Assembly: GCF_023101165.1 (NCBI RefSeq) | Contig: NZ_CP078076.1 | Span: 3,472,001 to 3,536,000, forward strand | Source of the DNA: Microbacterium sufflavum | GTDB lineage: Bacteria; Actinomycetota; Actinomycetes; Actinomycetales; Microbacteriaceae | Reading direction: 5' to 3' | DNA: 64,000 nt | Shown: positions 1-9,669 of the stretch, piece after piece | Layout: each line of letters opens with the position of its first letter | How positions within the stretch are numbered: the stretch's first letter is position 1 | The notes under the pieces: generated by a model | The model's database searches: none | What the model saw: the letters and a program-made list of their open reading frames with translations, nothing else | Told to the model about the DNA's origin: nothing | Program-made: the position numbers and the translations under genes

Positions 1-1259
1 GAGATCGCGCGCTCCGCGAGCTCGAACTCCTCGGCCTCCGCGTGGTCGACCGGGAACCGCGCCCAGCGCACCAGGGCGGGCAGCATGGGGGCCTGCGCGA
101 GCAGACTGAGCAGGATCACCCCGGCCGTCACGAGCACGATCTCGTCGCGGCCGGCGATCGCGCCGCCCTCGGTCACGGTCGTGGGCACCGACAGGGCGAT
201 CGCGAGCGACACGGCTCCGCGCATCCCCGCGACGGTGGACACGAGGCGGGCACGGGAGCGCGAGCCAGGGGCCGGGCGGGCGGACGGCCTGCCCTGGAAC
301 AGCACGTTGAGCAGCTGGAACAGGTAGCGCACGACCAGCAGCGTGGCCCACACCGCGAGCGTGATCAGCACCAGTCGCCCGATCACCGACGGCGGCACCT
401 CGTGCACCACGTACTGCACCTCGAGCCCGATGAGCACGAACAGCGCGCCGTTGAGGAGGAACACGCCGAAGGGCCACGCCGCGTCCGCCTGGCGCCGCGA
501 CGCCGCAGTCGTCACGCGCGGCGACACCCAGGCCACGATGAGTCCGGCCACGACCACGGCCAGCACCCCCGAGGCGTGCACCATCTCGGCGACCAGGAAC
601 GCCGAGAACGGCACGAGCAGCAGCGTCACGTTGATGACGATGGTCGACGACATGCGACGCAGCAGCAGGTACGCGATCGCGGCGACCGCGACGCCCGCCG
701 CGACCCCGCCGACGTACGACACCAGCACGTCCCACGTGACGGAGAGCGGCGTGACCTGGCCGCCGAGCGCGAGCGACACCGCGATCGCATACAGGACGAG
801 CGCGGTGCCGTCGTTCGTGAGGCTCTCCGCCTTCAGCTTCATGAACATGCGTCGCGGCAGCAGACGTCCGAGCGCGGCAACCGCGGTGGCATCGGGCGGG
901 GCGACGGCGGCGCCCAGGATGAGCGCGACCTCCCACGGCATCCCGAACAGCACGCCGATGCCCGCGACCGCGAACGCCGAGGCCACCACGAGCAGGGTGC
1001 TCATCGGCAGGATGTAGCGGAAGTCGCGGCGGATCGAGCGCAGCGACGTGGTGAGGCTCTCCCAGAACAGGATCACGGGCAGGAACAGCAGCAGCACGGT
1101 CTCCGGCGGCAGCTGCACCTCGCGCAGCTCCGGCACGAAACCGAGCAGCAGTCCGAGCAGGACGAGGACGAGCGGGAGCGCGAGACGCACGCGCGGGGCG
1201 ATCAGGGTTCCGACGAGGATCGTGAGTCCGAGCAGGACGGTGACTTCAAGGCCTTCCAT
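1..1259 (-). CDS. Na+/H+ antiporter, CPA1 family (3' end outside window)
   Basis: Reading the minus strand from the ATG at 1259 gives an uninterrupted frame of about 419 codons running off the left edge. It starts MEGLEVTVLLGLTILVG and shows about ten hydrophobic segments, including one with the CPA1-type stretch GAAVAPPDATAVAALGR, the likely ion-binding Asp region, and a later GMRGAVSLAIALS motif typical of NhaP/NHE-like antiporters. Family knowledge: these exchange cytoplasmic Na+ (or K+) for external H+ in pH and salt homeostasis. A GGGAGG ribosome-binding site lies just upstream, with TAGCGT (a plausible -10) at 1272-1277. The C-terminus, often a cytoplasmic regulatory tail, is missing because the window ends. 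Ion specificity cannot be told from sequence. Confidence 0.9.
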   Translation of the reverse strand, partial: MEGLEVTVLLGLTILVGTLIAPRVRLALPLVLVLLGLLLGFVPELREVQLPPETVLLLFLPVILFWESLTTSLRSIRRDFRYILPMSTLLVVASAFAVAGIGVLFGMPWEVALILGAAVAPPDATAVAALGRLLPRRMFMKLKAESLTNDGTALVLYAIAVSLALGGQVTPLSVTWDVLVSYVGGVAAGVAVAAIAYLLLRRMSSTIVINVTLLLVPFSAFLVAEMVHASGVLAVVVAGLIVAWVSPRVTTAASRRQADAAWPFGVFLLNGALFVLIGLEVQYVVHEVPPSVIGRLVLITLAVWATLLVVRYLFQLLNVLFQGRPSARPAPGSRSRARLVSTVAGMRGAVSLAIALSVPTTVTEGGAIAGRDEIVLVTAGVILLSLLAQAPMLPALVRWARFPVDHAEAEEFELAERAI

Positions 1260-1300
1260 CCCTACCTCCCAACGCTATGGGGAGAAGGATATTCCTGGTC

Positions 1301-3124
<1,824 letters not shown>

Positions 3125-3169
3125 GTCCTCTCCAGGGTAGTCGCGGATCGCCGGCCGCCCGCCCTGTCG

Positions 3170-3910
3170 TCAGCGGGAGCCGAAGAGCTCCGGCAGCGCC
3201 GCGGTGAACACGTCGAAGTGGCTGTACCAGACGGTGTGCGCCGCGCCGGGGATGCTCCGCACGCGGACGCCCTCGTGCTCGAACCGGCGCGCGTCCTCGT
3301 CGGTGACCCACGCGCTGGGGTCGGCGCGGACCACGATCGAGCCCGGTGCGGCGCTCCAGTGCCCATCGGAGCCGCACGACACGGACGCGGCCGTCGCGGC
3401 ATCGAACCGCTCGGCCGCGCGGGCCTCCGCCTCGGCATCGGCGACCGAATAGAACGGACGCGCGCGGCGCAGCTCGGCCGGCGACAGGCGTGCACGCCGG
3501 TCGTGTTCGTACTGCGACACCAGCGCCGCGCGATCCTGACCGCCCTGCAGGGTCAGCGCCGCGTCGACGTAGACGGCGAGCGCCGGTTCGAGTCGCGGGG
3601 CGGCCGCGGCGAGGACCGTGGCACCGAAGGAGTGTCCCATCGCGGCGATCAGGGGCGGGCCGGGGGTGGCGGACGGGGGCTCGAGGAGGCACGCCAGGGT
3701 CTCGACGACCGCGTCGGCCGCGCTCTCGATCGTGAGCTGCGGGTCGCGCGGCGAGAGTCCGTGACCGGGGAGATCGAGCGCGAGCACGCGGAAACCGCGC
3801 TCCGTCAGCGCGGGCACGACGCGGTGCCAGCTCTCGGCGGAGCCCATCATGCCGTGGAGGAGCACGACCGTGTGCTCGCCCGAACCGGCTTCGACGACGT
3901 TGAGAAGCAT
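3170..3910 (-). CDS. alpha/beta-fold hydrolase (246 aa)
   Basis: Compact alpha/beta hydrolase: oxyanion-hole segment LLHGMMGSAESW near residues 17-28, strand LALDLPGHGLS, nucleophile elbow MGHSFG with Ser94, and a C-terminal GAAHTVWYSH supplying the catalytic His. No signal peptide, so it is probably cytoplasmic. The substrate cannot be predicted; relatives include esterases and haloperoxidase-like enzymes. The gene lies 45 bp upstream of the ABC-F gene on the same strand, so the two may be co-transcribed. It is divergent from the HNH gene, with a 102-bp shared promoter region. Confidence 0.85.
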   Translation of the reverse strand: MLLNVVEAGSGEHTVVLLHGMMGSAESWHRVVPALTERGFRVLALDLPGHGLSPRDPQLTIESAADAVVETLACLLEPPSATPGPPLIAAMGHSFGATVLAAAAPRLEPALAVYVDAALTLQGGQDRAALVSQYEHDRRARLSPAELRRARPFYSVADAEAEARAAERFDAATAASVSCGSDGHWSAAPGSIVVRADPSAWVTDEDARRFEHEGVRVRSIPGAAHTVWYSHFDVFTAALPELFGSR

Positions 3911-3967
3911 CGCGTCAGTAAACCACGACCGTTACCTTTCCGTGACCTGACTTTCGTCCATACTCGT

Positions 3968-3983
3968 TCGATCCTTTGTTCGA
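3968..3983. promoter_or_regulatory. LexA/SOS-box-like site
   Basis: TCGATCCTTTGTTCGA differs at one position from the actinobacterial/Gram-positive LexA box TCGAAC-N4-GTTCGA. It lies about 30 bp before the start of the HNH/13E12 gene. In Mycobacterium tuberculosis several 13E12-repeat genes are reported members of the LexA regulon, so the position is meaningful. LexA binding here is an inference from the match. Confidence 0.55.
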
Positions 3984-4012
3984 ATGTCGGTGGTCGGTGA
4001 TGGAGTGAAGTC

Positions 4013-5389
4013 ATGACCGCGCTGCTCGACGCCACCGACTCCCAGCGGGCGATGCTCGCCGAGCTGGTCGCGGGCCTGGTCGCGGCGGAGCAGACGCTGA
4101 GCAGCATGCAGGCCGCCCGCGACGGCTTGCTGGCCCTGGCCGGGCGCCTCGCGGTCGACATCGCCCGGCAGGGGCGCCACCCCGACCACGGCGACCTGGC
4201 GATCCGCACGGTCGCCGCCGAGATCGGCGCGGCCCAGCGCGCGAGCGATCGCGCGGTCGAACGGCGCATGTCCGAGGCGTCCTGGCTGGTCGAGCGCTTC
4301 CCCGCGGTGTGGGAGGCGCAGGGCCGCGGGCTGATCAGCGCGGCGCACGCGCGCGCGATCCTCGACGCGGGCGCGCATCTCCACGACGCTTCCGAGCGGT
4401 CGGCCTTCGCCGACGACGCCGTAGCCCTCGCGCAGACCACCTCGCCCAACCGGCTGCGGCCGCTCGTGCGACGCCTCGCCGAACGCTTCCAGGAGCGCAC
4501 GGTCACCGAACGGCACCGCGACGCCCGCGAGCAGCGGCGGGTCTGGGTGAAAGACGCAGGCGACGGGATGGCCGACCTGGGCATGCACGGACCGGCGGCA
4601 CTCGTCCACGGCATGTTCGACCGGCTGTCGCAGATGGCTCACGCCGTACAGCAGGAGAACGCGCGCGCGGAGCGGGGCGCGACCGAGCCCTCCCCTGCCA
4701 CACCCGACACCCGCACGGTCGACCAGCTGCGAGCCGACCTGCTCTCCAATCTGGTGCTGACTGGCACCCCGGCCGGCCACGACACGGCGGACGGTCTGCT
4801 GGGCGAGCTGCGGGCGCGCGTGGAGGTGACGGTGCCTGTGCTGACCCTTCTTCGTGACGATCACCCCACGGCGGTGGGCGCTCCGGCTGAGCTCGACGGC
4901 CAGACGCCGATCGATGCGGAGACCGCCCGACATCTGACCGGCGGCGCCGCGGGGTGGGACCGGGTGCTCACGCATCCGATCAGCGGCGCGATGCTCGCGG
5001 TCGACCGCTACCGGCCGAGCGAGGAGCTCCGCCGGCACCTGCGAGCGCGCGACCAGCACTGCCGTTTCCCCGGATGCGGCCTCGCGGCGCGGAAGAGCGA
5101 CCTCGACCACAGCCACGATGCGGCCCACGGCGGGAAGACCGAGCACCGGAACCTGGCGACCCTCTGCCGCAGACACCACACCCTCAAGCACCACTCCCCG
5201 TGGCAGGTGCGGCAGCGGCCGGGCGGCCTTCTGGAGTGGACGAGTCCGGCCGGACGGAGCTACCTCGACCGCCCGCCGCCTCGGCCATCGGTGGTGTTCG
5301 CGGAGGCGGGTGTGCAGGATGGCCGCGGCGCGGGGACCGGTGGAGGCGCATGGGACGCGGGTGCGGACATGGGCGCGGCACCGTTCTGA
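4013..5389 (+). CDS. HNH endonuclease-domain protein of the 13E12/DUF222 family (458 aa)
   Basis: The N-terminal two thirds are a helical DUF222-type region. The C-terminal part (about residues 345-395) carries an HNH nuclease fold: CRFPGCGLAARKSDLDH, then HGGKTEHRNLATLCRRHH, giving two zinc-type Cys and the His/Asn/His pattern. The start is supported by GGAGTGAAG just upstream. Families of this type are multi-copy in actinobacterial genomes (the 13E12 repeats of mycobacteria), have a nuclease-like end, and have no settled function; some are DNA-damage inducible. A one-mismatch SOS box precedes this gene. It seems monocistronic, followed by a repeat-rich 300-bp spacer. The tail after the HNH domain is Gly/Ala-rich and poorly conserved in appearance. 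Confidence 0.88.
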   Translation: MTALLDATDSQRAMLAELVAGLVAAEQTLSSMQAARDGLLALAGRLAVDIARQGRHPDHGDLAIRTVAAEIGAAQRASDRAVERRMSEASWLVERFPAVWEAQGRGLISAAHARAILDAGAHLHDASERSAFADDAVALAQTTSPNRLRPLVRRLAERFQERTVTERHRDAREQRRVWVKDAGDGMADLGMHGPAALVHGMFDRLSQMAHAVQQENARAERGATEPSPATPDTRTVDQLRADLLSNLVLTGTPAGHDTADGLLGELRARVEVTVPVLTLLRDDHPTAVGAPAELDGQTPIDAETARHLTGGAAGWDRVLTHPISGAMLAVDRYRPSEELRRHLRARDQHCRFPGCGLAARKSDLDHSHDAAHGGKTEHRNLATLCRRHHTLKHHSPWQVRQRPGGLLEWTSPAGRSYLDRPPPRPSVVFAEAGVQDGRGAGTGGGAWDAGADMGAAPF

Positions 5390-5429
5390 GTCGCGAGGCT
5401 GCGAGCGCAATGATGATGCCGGCGGGTGC

Positions 5430-5491
5430 GGCGAGCGGTGGATGCAGCGAGTGTGGCGAGTGCGGCGAGCGCGGCAGGTGCGGCGGGTGCG
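5430..5491. repeat. degenerate GAGTGCGGC-type 9-bp tandem repeat
   Basis: About seven imperfect copies of a G(A/G)GTGCGGC-like unit lie after the HNH gene and before the leader ORF. The last part (5477-5491) is complementary, with one G-U wobble, to the CGTCGCACC repeat at 5612-5638. The two repeats could pair if both were transcribed. Confidence 0.6.
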
Positions 5492-5499
5492 CCTCCCCC

Positions 5500-5505
5500 T
5501 AGAGT
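5500..5505 (+). promoter_or_regulatory. -10 element TAGAGT, leaderless spacing
   Basis: TAGAGT ends exactly 6 nt before the ATG of the leader ORF at 5512, the same geometry seen at about eleven other starts in the window. No clear -35 is visible. Confidence 0.5.
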
Positions 5506-5511
5506 GGAAGC

Positions 5512-5577
5512 ATGTCGAGCCCCGAATCAGACAGGTCGGGGGCTGCCGGTCGCACCGCCAGTCCCGACACTCGCTGA
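5512..5577 (+). CDS. short leader ORF upstream of the Cmx-like exporter (21 aa)
   Basis: ATG at 5512 opens a 21-codon frame (MSSPESDRSGAAG... ending SPDTR) closed by TGA at 5575-5577. Support is positional: a TANNNT hexamer 6 nt upstream fits a leaderless start, and the ORF ends 116 nt before the exporter ATG. Chloramphenicol resistance genes of the cmlA and cat types are classically controlled by translated leader peptides, so this is a candidate leader. No matching stall sequence is recognised, and a non-functional ORF is possible. Confidence 0.4.
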   Translation: MSSPESDRSGAAGRTASPDTR

Positions 5578-5611
5578 CTCGTCGCATCCGCCCCCGGGGC
5601 GGGCGCTCCCC

Positions 5612-5638
5612 CGTCGCACCCGTCGCACCCGTCGCACC
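5612..5638. repeat. three perfect copies of CGTCGCACC
   Basis: Three head-to-tail 9-bp units in the leader between the short ORF and the exporter. They are complementary to part of the upstream 9-bp repeat block. Just before them, CCGCCCC-C-GGGGCGG (5589-5603) could form a tight GC hairpin. Confidence 0.75.
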
Positions 5639-5693
5639 GGGCTGGCCGTGGTGACCAGAAGACCCCTTCTGCTCTCTCACCTCGGAGTCCTCG

Positions 5694-6965
5694 ATGCCTC
5701 TTGCCCTCTACTCCCTCGCCCTGACGGTGTTCGTCATGGGCACGTCCGAATTCATGCTCGCCGGGCTCCTCCCCGCGATCGCCGACGATCTCGCCATCCC
5801 CGTCGGGTCCGCGGGACTGCTCACCTCCGCCTTCGCGATCGGAATGGTCGTGGGCGCCCCGGTGATGGCGGCCTTCGCGCGCGGATGGCCGCCTCGCCTC
5901 ACCCTGCTCCTGTGCCTGCTGGCGTTCGGCGCGTGCCACGTGCTCGGCGCCCTCACCACGTCGTTCGAGGTCCTGCTCCTCACGCGGGCGGCGAGCGCGA
6001 TCGCCAACGCCGGCTTCCTCGCCGTCGCCCTGCGCACCGCGACGTCGCTGGTACCGCCCGGCCAGACCGGGCGCGCCATCTCAGTGCTCCTGGCGGGCAC
6101 CACCGTCGCCACGGTCGCGGGCGTTCCCGCGGGCGCCGTGCTGGGCGCGGTCTGGGGGTGGCGCGCCACCTTCTGGGCGGTCGCGCTGCTCTGCGTGCCC
6201 GCCCTCCTTGGGATCGTCCGCGGCGTCCCCGCGCGCGTGATCGCTCCATTCCGGCCAGAGTCCGCACCCCTACCCACACCCGCGCCCGCGCCCGCGGCCA
6301 CGCCCACACCCACACCCACACCCACACCCACACCCACACCCACACCCACACCCACACCCACGGCCACGGCCACGCCGACCCTGCGTGCCGAGCTGCGCGT
6401 CTTCGGCACCCGACCGGTCGCCATCGCTCTGGCGCTCGCAGCGCTGATCAACGGCGGCACGTTCGCCGCCTTCACGTTCCTCGCGCCGATCGTGACCGAG
6501 ACCGCGCACCTGGCCGAGGGATGGGTGGCGATCGCCCTGGTGCTCTTCGGCGTCGGGTCGTTCGTCGGTGTGACCGTCGCTGGGCGACTCTCCGACCGGC
6601 ACCCCGGGCTGGTGGTCGGCATCGGCGGACCGCTGCTGCTCGCCGGCTGGACGTCGTTCGCGCTCCTCGCGACCCACCCCGCGGCTCTGCTCGCCGGCGT
6701 GCTCGTGCTGGGGGTGCTGTCGTTCGGGGTGGGCAGCACCCTGGTCACACGGGTGCTGTACGCCGCGACCGGGGCACCGACCATGGCCGGCTCCGCCGCG
6801 ACCACAGCCCTGAACGTCGGAGCGGCCGCGGGCCCCGTGCTCGGAGCCGCGGCACTGGCGACCGGCACCGGACCTCTCGGACCGGTCTGGGTCGCGGTCG
6901 CCCTCACCGGGATCGCCCTCACCCTCCTGCTCCTCACCCGCGCCTCCATGACGCGCACCTCGTGA
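5694..6965 (+). CDS. cmx: MFS drug exporter, Cmx/CmlA-type chloramphenicol efflux (423 aa)
   Basis: Twelve-helix DHA1-type major facilitator. The start MPLALYSLALTVFVMGTSEF, the motif RWPPRLTLLL-like ARGWPPRLTLLLCLLAFG, the segment INGGTFAAFTFLAPIVTETA, and the run VGSTLVTRVLYAATGAPTM agree closely, from memory, with corynebacterial Cmx chloramphenicol exporters. Function would be proton-driven efflux of chloramphenicol or related amphenicols. GGAG lies 6 nt before the ATG. Unusual: the central cytoplasmic loop between helices 6 and 7 (about residues 193-224) is replaced by a Pro-Thr/Pro-Ala dipeptide repeat encoded by a perfect hexamer microsatellite. The last codons are part of a 13-bp duplication (ACCTCGTGA twice) that contains the stop. 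Whether it confers resistance is unknown. Confidence 0.85.
   Translation: MPLALYSLALTVFVMGTSEFMLAGLLPAIADDLAIPVGSAGLLTSAFAIGMVVGAPVMAAFARGWPPRLTLLLCLLAFGACHVLGALTTSFEVLLLTRAASAIANAGFLAVALRTATSLVPPGQTGRAISVLLAGTTVATVAGVPAGAVLGAVWGWRATFWAVALLCVPALLGIVRGVPARVIAPFRPESAPLPTPAPAPAATPTPTPTPTPTPTPTPTPTPTATATPTLRAELRVFGTRPVAIALALAALINGGTFAAFTFLAPIVTETAHLAEGWVAIALVLFGVGSFVGVTVAGRLSDRHPGLVVGIGGPLLLAGWTSFALLATHPAALLAGVLVLGVLSFGVGSTLVTRVLYAATGAPTMAGSAATTALNVGAAAGPVLGAAALATGTGPLGPVWVAVALTGIALTLLLLTRASMTRTS
6303..6362 (+). repeat. (CCCACA)9 hexanucleotide tract inside the exporter gene
   Basis: Nine perfect CCCACA units followed by CCCACG encode a Thr-Pro repeat. Degenerate CCCGCG units just upstream encode Ala-Pro. 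Gain or loss of units keeps the reading frame, so the linker length should vary between strains without inactivating the protein. Confidence 0.97.
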
Positions 6966-7064
6966 CGCGACCTCGTGATCGGCGCCGGTGCGCTGGCGTC
7001 ACGGGCGCCGCGAACGACACAGCCCCGTGACGCGGGCGCCGGACAGGCACGGGCCCTCACGCGG

Positions 7065-7100
7065 ACGAGCCGCCCGCCCCTGATGGGACGGACGGCTCGT
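7065..7100 (-). terminator. hairpin after the monosaccharide ABC operon
   Basis: ACGAGCCG and CGGCTCGT arms extend inward with G-C and two G-U pairs to a 16-bp stem and ATCA loop, 17 bp beyond the chvE stop. There is no T-run, as usual at this G+C content. It could also stop transcription from the exporter gene on the other strand. Confidence 0.65.
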
Positions 7101-7117
7101 GCGCTGTGCGAATCGTG

Positions 7118-8236
7118 TTACTGGTACGACTTCACGATCTCGAGGAGGCTCGGCACGTTGGCGTACGCCTCGGCCGCGTTCTCCTTGGTGACGATGACCG
7201 GCGGGAGCAGGTAGGCCGGAACGACCTTCTTGCCGTTGTCGTACTGGTCGGTGTCGTTGACGTCGACCTCGTCGCCCTTCTGCAGCTGGCCGACCATCTT
7301 GATGGCCTGCTCCACGAGCAGCGTGGTGTCCTTGTTGATCGTGGAGTACTGGACGCCCTCCATGATCGACTTCACCGACTCGACCTCGGAGTCCTGACCG
7401 GTCACGACCGGGACGGGCTTGCCGGCACCCTGCACCGAGGTGATGATGGCGCGCGCGAGCGTGTCGTTCGGGGACAGGACGCCGTCGAGCGTCTCCGAGC
7501 CGTACGTCGAGGTGAGGATCGAGTCCATGCGGCGCTGGGCGTTCTCCGGCTTCCATCCCTCGGTCGCGGTCTGGGAGATCTCGGTCTGACCGGAGACGAC
7601 GTTCAGCGTGCCGTCGTCGATCTTCGGCTGCAGCACCTCCATCGCGCCGTTGAAGAACACGGCGGAGTTGGCGTCGTCCGGCGAACCCGAGAACAGCTCG
7701 ATGTTGTACGGCGCCTCGTGGCCCGCGCGCTCGGCGAGACCGTCGAGGAGCGCCTGGCCCTGGAGCTTGCCGACCTCGAAGTTGTCGAACGCGACGTAGT
7801 AGTCCACCGCGTCGGTGTTCTCGATCAGGCGGTCGTACGCGATGACGGCGACACCGGCGTCGCGCGCGGCCTCGACCTGGGTGGTGAGCTGCTTGCCGTC
7901 CTTCGCGCCGATGATGATGACCTTGGCACCGCCGGTGACCATCGCCTGGATCTGGTTCTGCTGCTCGGCGACCGTGTTGCTGGCCGGCGCGTACTGCACG
8001 TCGGCCTTGAACCCGGCCTTCTCCAGGCCATCGGTGAACAGCTGGCCGGCCAGGACCCAGTTCTCCGAGGTCTTGTCCGGGAGGGCGACACCGATCGTGG
8101 CGTCGGCGGCGAAGCCCTTCGTGGCCTCGTCGCCGGAACCCGATCCCGTGTCACCGCCGCGCTCTGAGGAGCAGCCGGTGAGGGCGAATGCGCCCGCGAC
8201 GACAAGCGCTGTCGCCGACAGAAGAATCTTCTTCAT
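7118..8236 (-). CDS. chvE: multiple-monosaccharide ABC transporter substrate-binding lipoprotein, ChvE-like (372 aa)
   Basis: The start at 8236 gives a lipoprotein signal, MKKILLSATALVVAGAFALTG followed by Cys22, so the mature protein is tethered to the outer membrane face. It is a type-I periplasmic-binding fold: IGVALPDKTSENW near the mature start, KVIIIGAKDGKQL, VIAYDRLI, and a C-terminal half with GVLSPNDTLARAI and PVVTGQDSE. These fit the ChvE/xylose-binding group, which binds pyranoses such as xylose, glucose, galactose and arabinose. It is the third gene after mmsA and mmsB, 59 bp after mmsB, so it is co-transcribed but probably has its own ribosome-binding site (AAAGAGATC). A frame extending upstream to 8458 is dismissed because it would bury the lipoprotein signal. 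Confidence 0.93.
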   Translation of the reverse strand: MKKILLSATALVVAGAFALTGCSSERGGDTGSGSGDEATKGFAADATIGVALPDKTSENWVLAGQLFTDGLEKAGFKADVQYAPASNTVAEQQNQIQAMVTGGAKVIIIGAKDGKQLTTQVEAARDAGVAVIAYDRLIENTDAVDYYVAFDNFEVGKLQGQALLDGLAERAGHEAPYNIELFSGSPDDANSAVFFNGAMEVLQPKIDDGTLNVVSGQTEISQTATEGWKPENAQRRMDSILTSTYGSETLDGVLSPNDTLARAIITSVQGAGKPVPVVTGQDSEVESVKSIMEGVQYSTINKDTTLLVEQAIKMVGQLQKGDEVDVNDTDQYDNGKKVVPAYLLPPVIVTKENAAEAYANVPSLLEIVKSYQ

Positions 8237-8295
8237 GTGATCTCTTTCTCTGGTGTGTGCAGGTCTCGTCGCGCGTGCGCTGCGCGACGCGGCCC

Positions 8296-9669
8296 TTACT
8301 TTCCGCGCGTCTCCTCGACGGCGGGGGCTTCGTACTTCTGGCTGGTGGGGTAATTCGTCTTCGTCGGGTCGAAGGTGTCGGTGGCCGGGTCCTGCTTGCG
8401 GCCGAAGCGGCGCGTGAGGAAGCCGGTGATCGAGGGGCGTCCCTGCTGCTTGTTCCACACGTCGATGCCGACCGCGAACAGCAGCACGAGGCCCTTGATC
8501 ATCGACACGACGTCGGCGCCGGCGCCGAGCAGGGCGAGGCCGTTGTTGAGGAACGCCATCACGAGACCACCGATGATCGACCCGATCACGGTGCCGATGC
8601 CGCCCGAGACGGCCGCACCGCCGATGAAGACCGAGGCGATCGCGTCGAGCTCCCAGCCGTTGCCGTCCTGGGGACCGGACGCGGTCGCCCTCGCGACGTA
8701 GATCATGCCGGCGAGCGAGGCCAGGACCGACATGTTCATCATGACGAAGAAGTCGACCCAGCGGTCCTTCACGCCCGACAGGCGCGCCGCCTGCCGGTTG
8801 CCGCCGACCGCGTAGATGTGCCGGCCGAACACGGTGTTGTTCGTGATGAACGAGTACAGGATGACCAGGGCGAGCAGGATGACGCCCGAGATCGGGAAGC
8901 TGGTGCCCTCACGGCCGGTGGCGAACAGCCAGCCCGCGATGAGGATGACCGCCGAGATCAGCACGACCTTGGTGACGCTGACCCACAGCGGCGCCATGTC
9001 GGAGCCCATCTTGCGCTGCACGCGACGCGTACGGATCTCCCAGAACACGATCCACGCCACACCGGCGAGCGCCAGCAGCATGGTCGGGATGTTGAACGGC
9101 AGCGGCAGTGCGATCTCCGGCAGGTACCCCGCGCCGATGATCTTGAAGCCCTCGGGAACGGGCACCGACTGCGAGTCGCCGACCCACTGGTTCGCCCCGC
9201 GGAAGAACAGCATGCCGGCCAGGGTCACGATGAACGCCGGCACTCCCACATAGGCGACCCAGAAGCCCTGCCAGGCTCCCACGAGCACACCGACCCCCAG
9301 TCCCAGCAGGATGCCGAGCGGCCAGGGGAGGTTCCAGTCCTGCATCGCCTTGGCCACCACGATGCCCGTGAACGCGGCGACCGAACCGACCGAGAGGTCG
9401 ATGTGCCCCATGATGATGACCATCACCATGCCGATCGCCAGGATCAGGATGTACGAGTACTGGTTGACGACGTTGATGAGGTTCCCGGACGACAGCGTGA
9501 GCCCGGTGCCCTTCACGATCCACGTCAGCACCTGGAAGACGACGAGGATGACGACGAGGCTGCCGAGGATGCCGAACTGGCGCAGCGTGGAGGTGCCGCC
9601 GCCGCCGAACATCTTCGTGATGTCCTTGAAGTGGAAGCCGCGCTTCGCGGTGGTCGAGTCGGTGGTCAT
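8296..9669 (-). CDS. mmsB: multiple-monosaccharide ABC transporter permease, MmsB/GguB-like (457 aa)
   Basis: RbsC/XylH-superfamily permease with about ten to twelve membrane segments. Recognisable blocks are the [13 protein letters not shown] segment, [17 protein letters not shown] in the middle, and [19 protein letters not shown] followed by a Gly-rich [19 protein letters not shown] segment near the end. At 457 aa it is longer than RbsC (about 320), as expected for GguB/MmsB, which carries an inserted region (about residues 165-235). The ATG at 9669 overlaps the mmsA stop by ATGA, so translation is coupled. The C-terminal 35 residues are hydrophilic. Confidence 0.93.
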   Translation of the reverse strand: MTTDSTTAKRGFHFKDITKMFGGGGTSTLRQFGILGSLVVILVVFQVLTWIVKGTGLTLSSGNLINVVNQYSYILILAIGMVMVIIMGHIDLSVGSVAAFTGIVVAKAMQDWNLPWPLGILLGLGVGVLVGAWQGFWVAYVGVPAFIVTLAGMLFFRGANQWVGDSQSVPVPEGFKIIGAGYLPEIALPLPFNIPTMLLALAGVAWIVFWEIRTRRVQRKMGSDMAPLWVSVTKVVLISAVILIAGWLFATGREGTSFPISGVILLALVILYSFITNNTVFGRHIYAVGGNRQAARLSGVKDRWVDFFVMMNMSVLASLAGMIYVARATASGPQDGNGWELDAIASVFIGGAAVSGGIGTVIGSIIGGLVMAFLNNGLALLGAGADVVSMIKGLVLLFAVGIDVWNKQQGRPSITGFLTRRFGRKQDPATDTFDPTKTNYPTSQKYEAPAVEETRGK

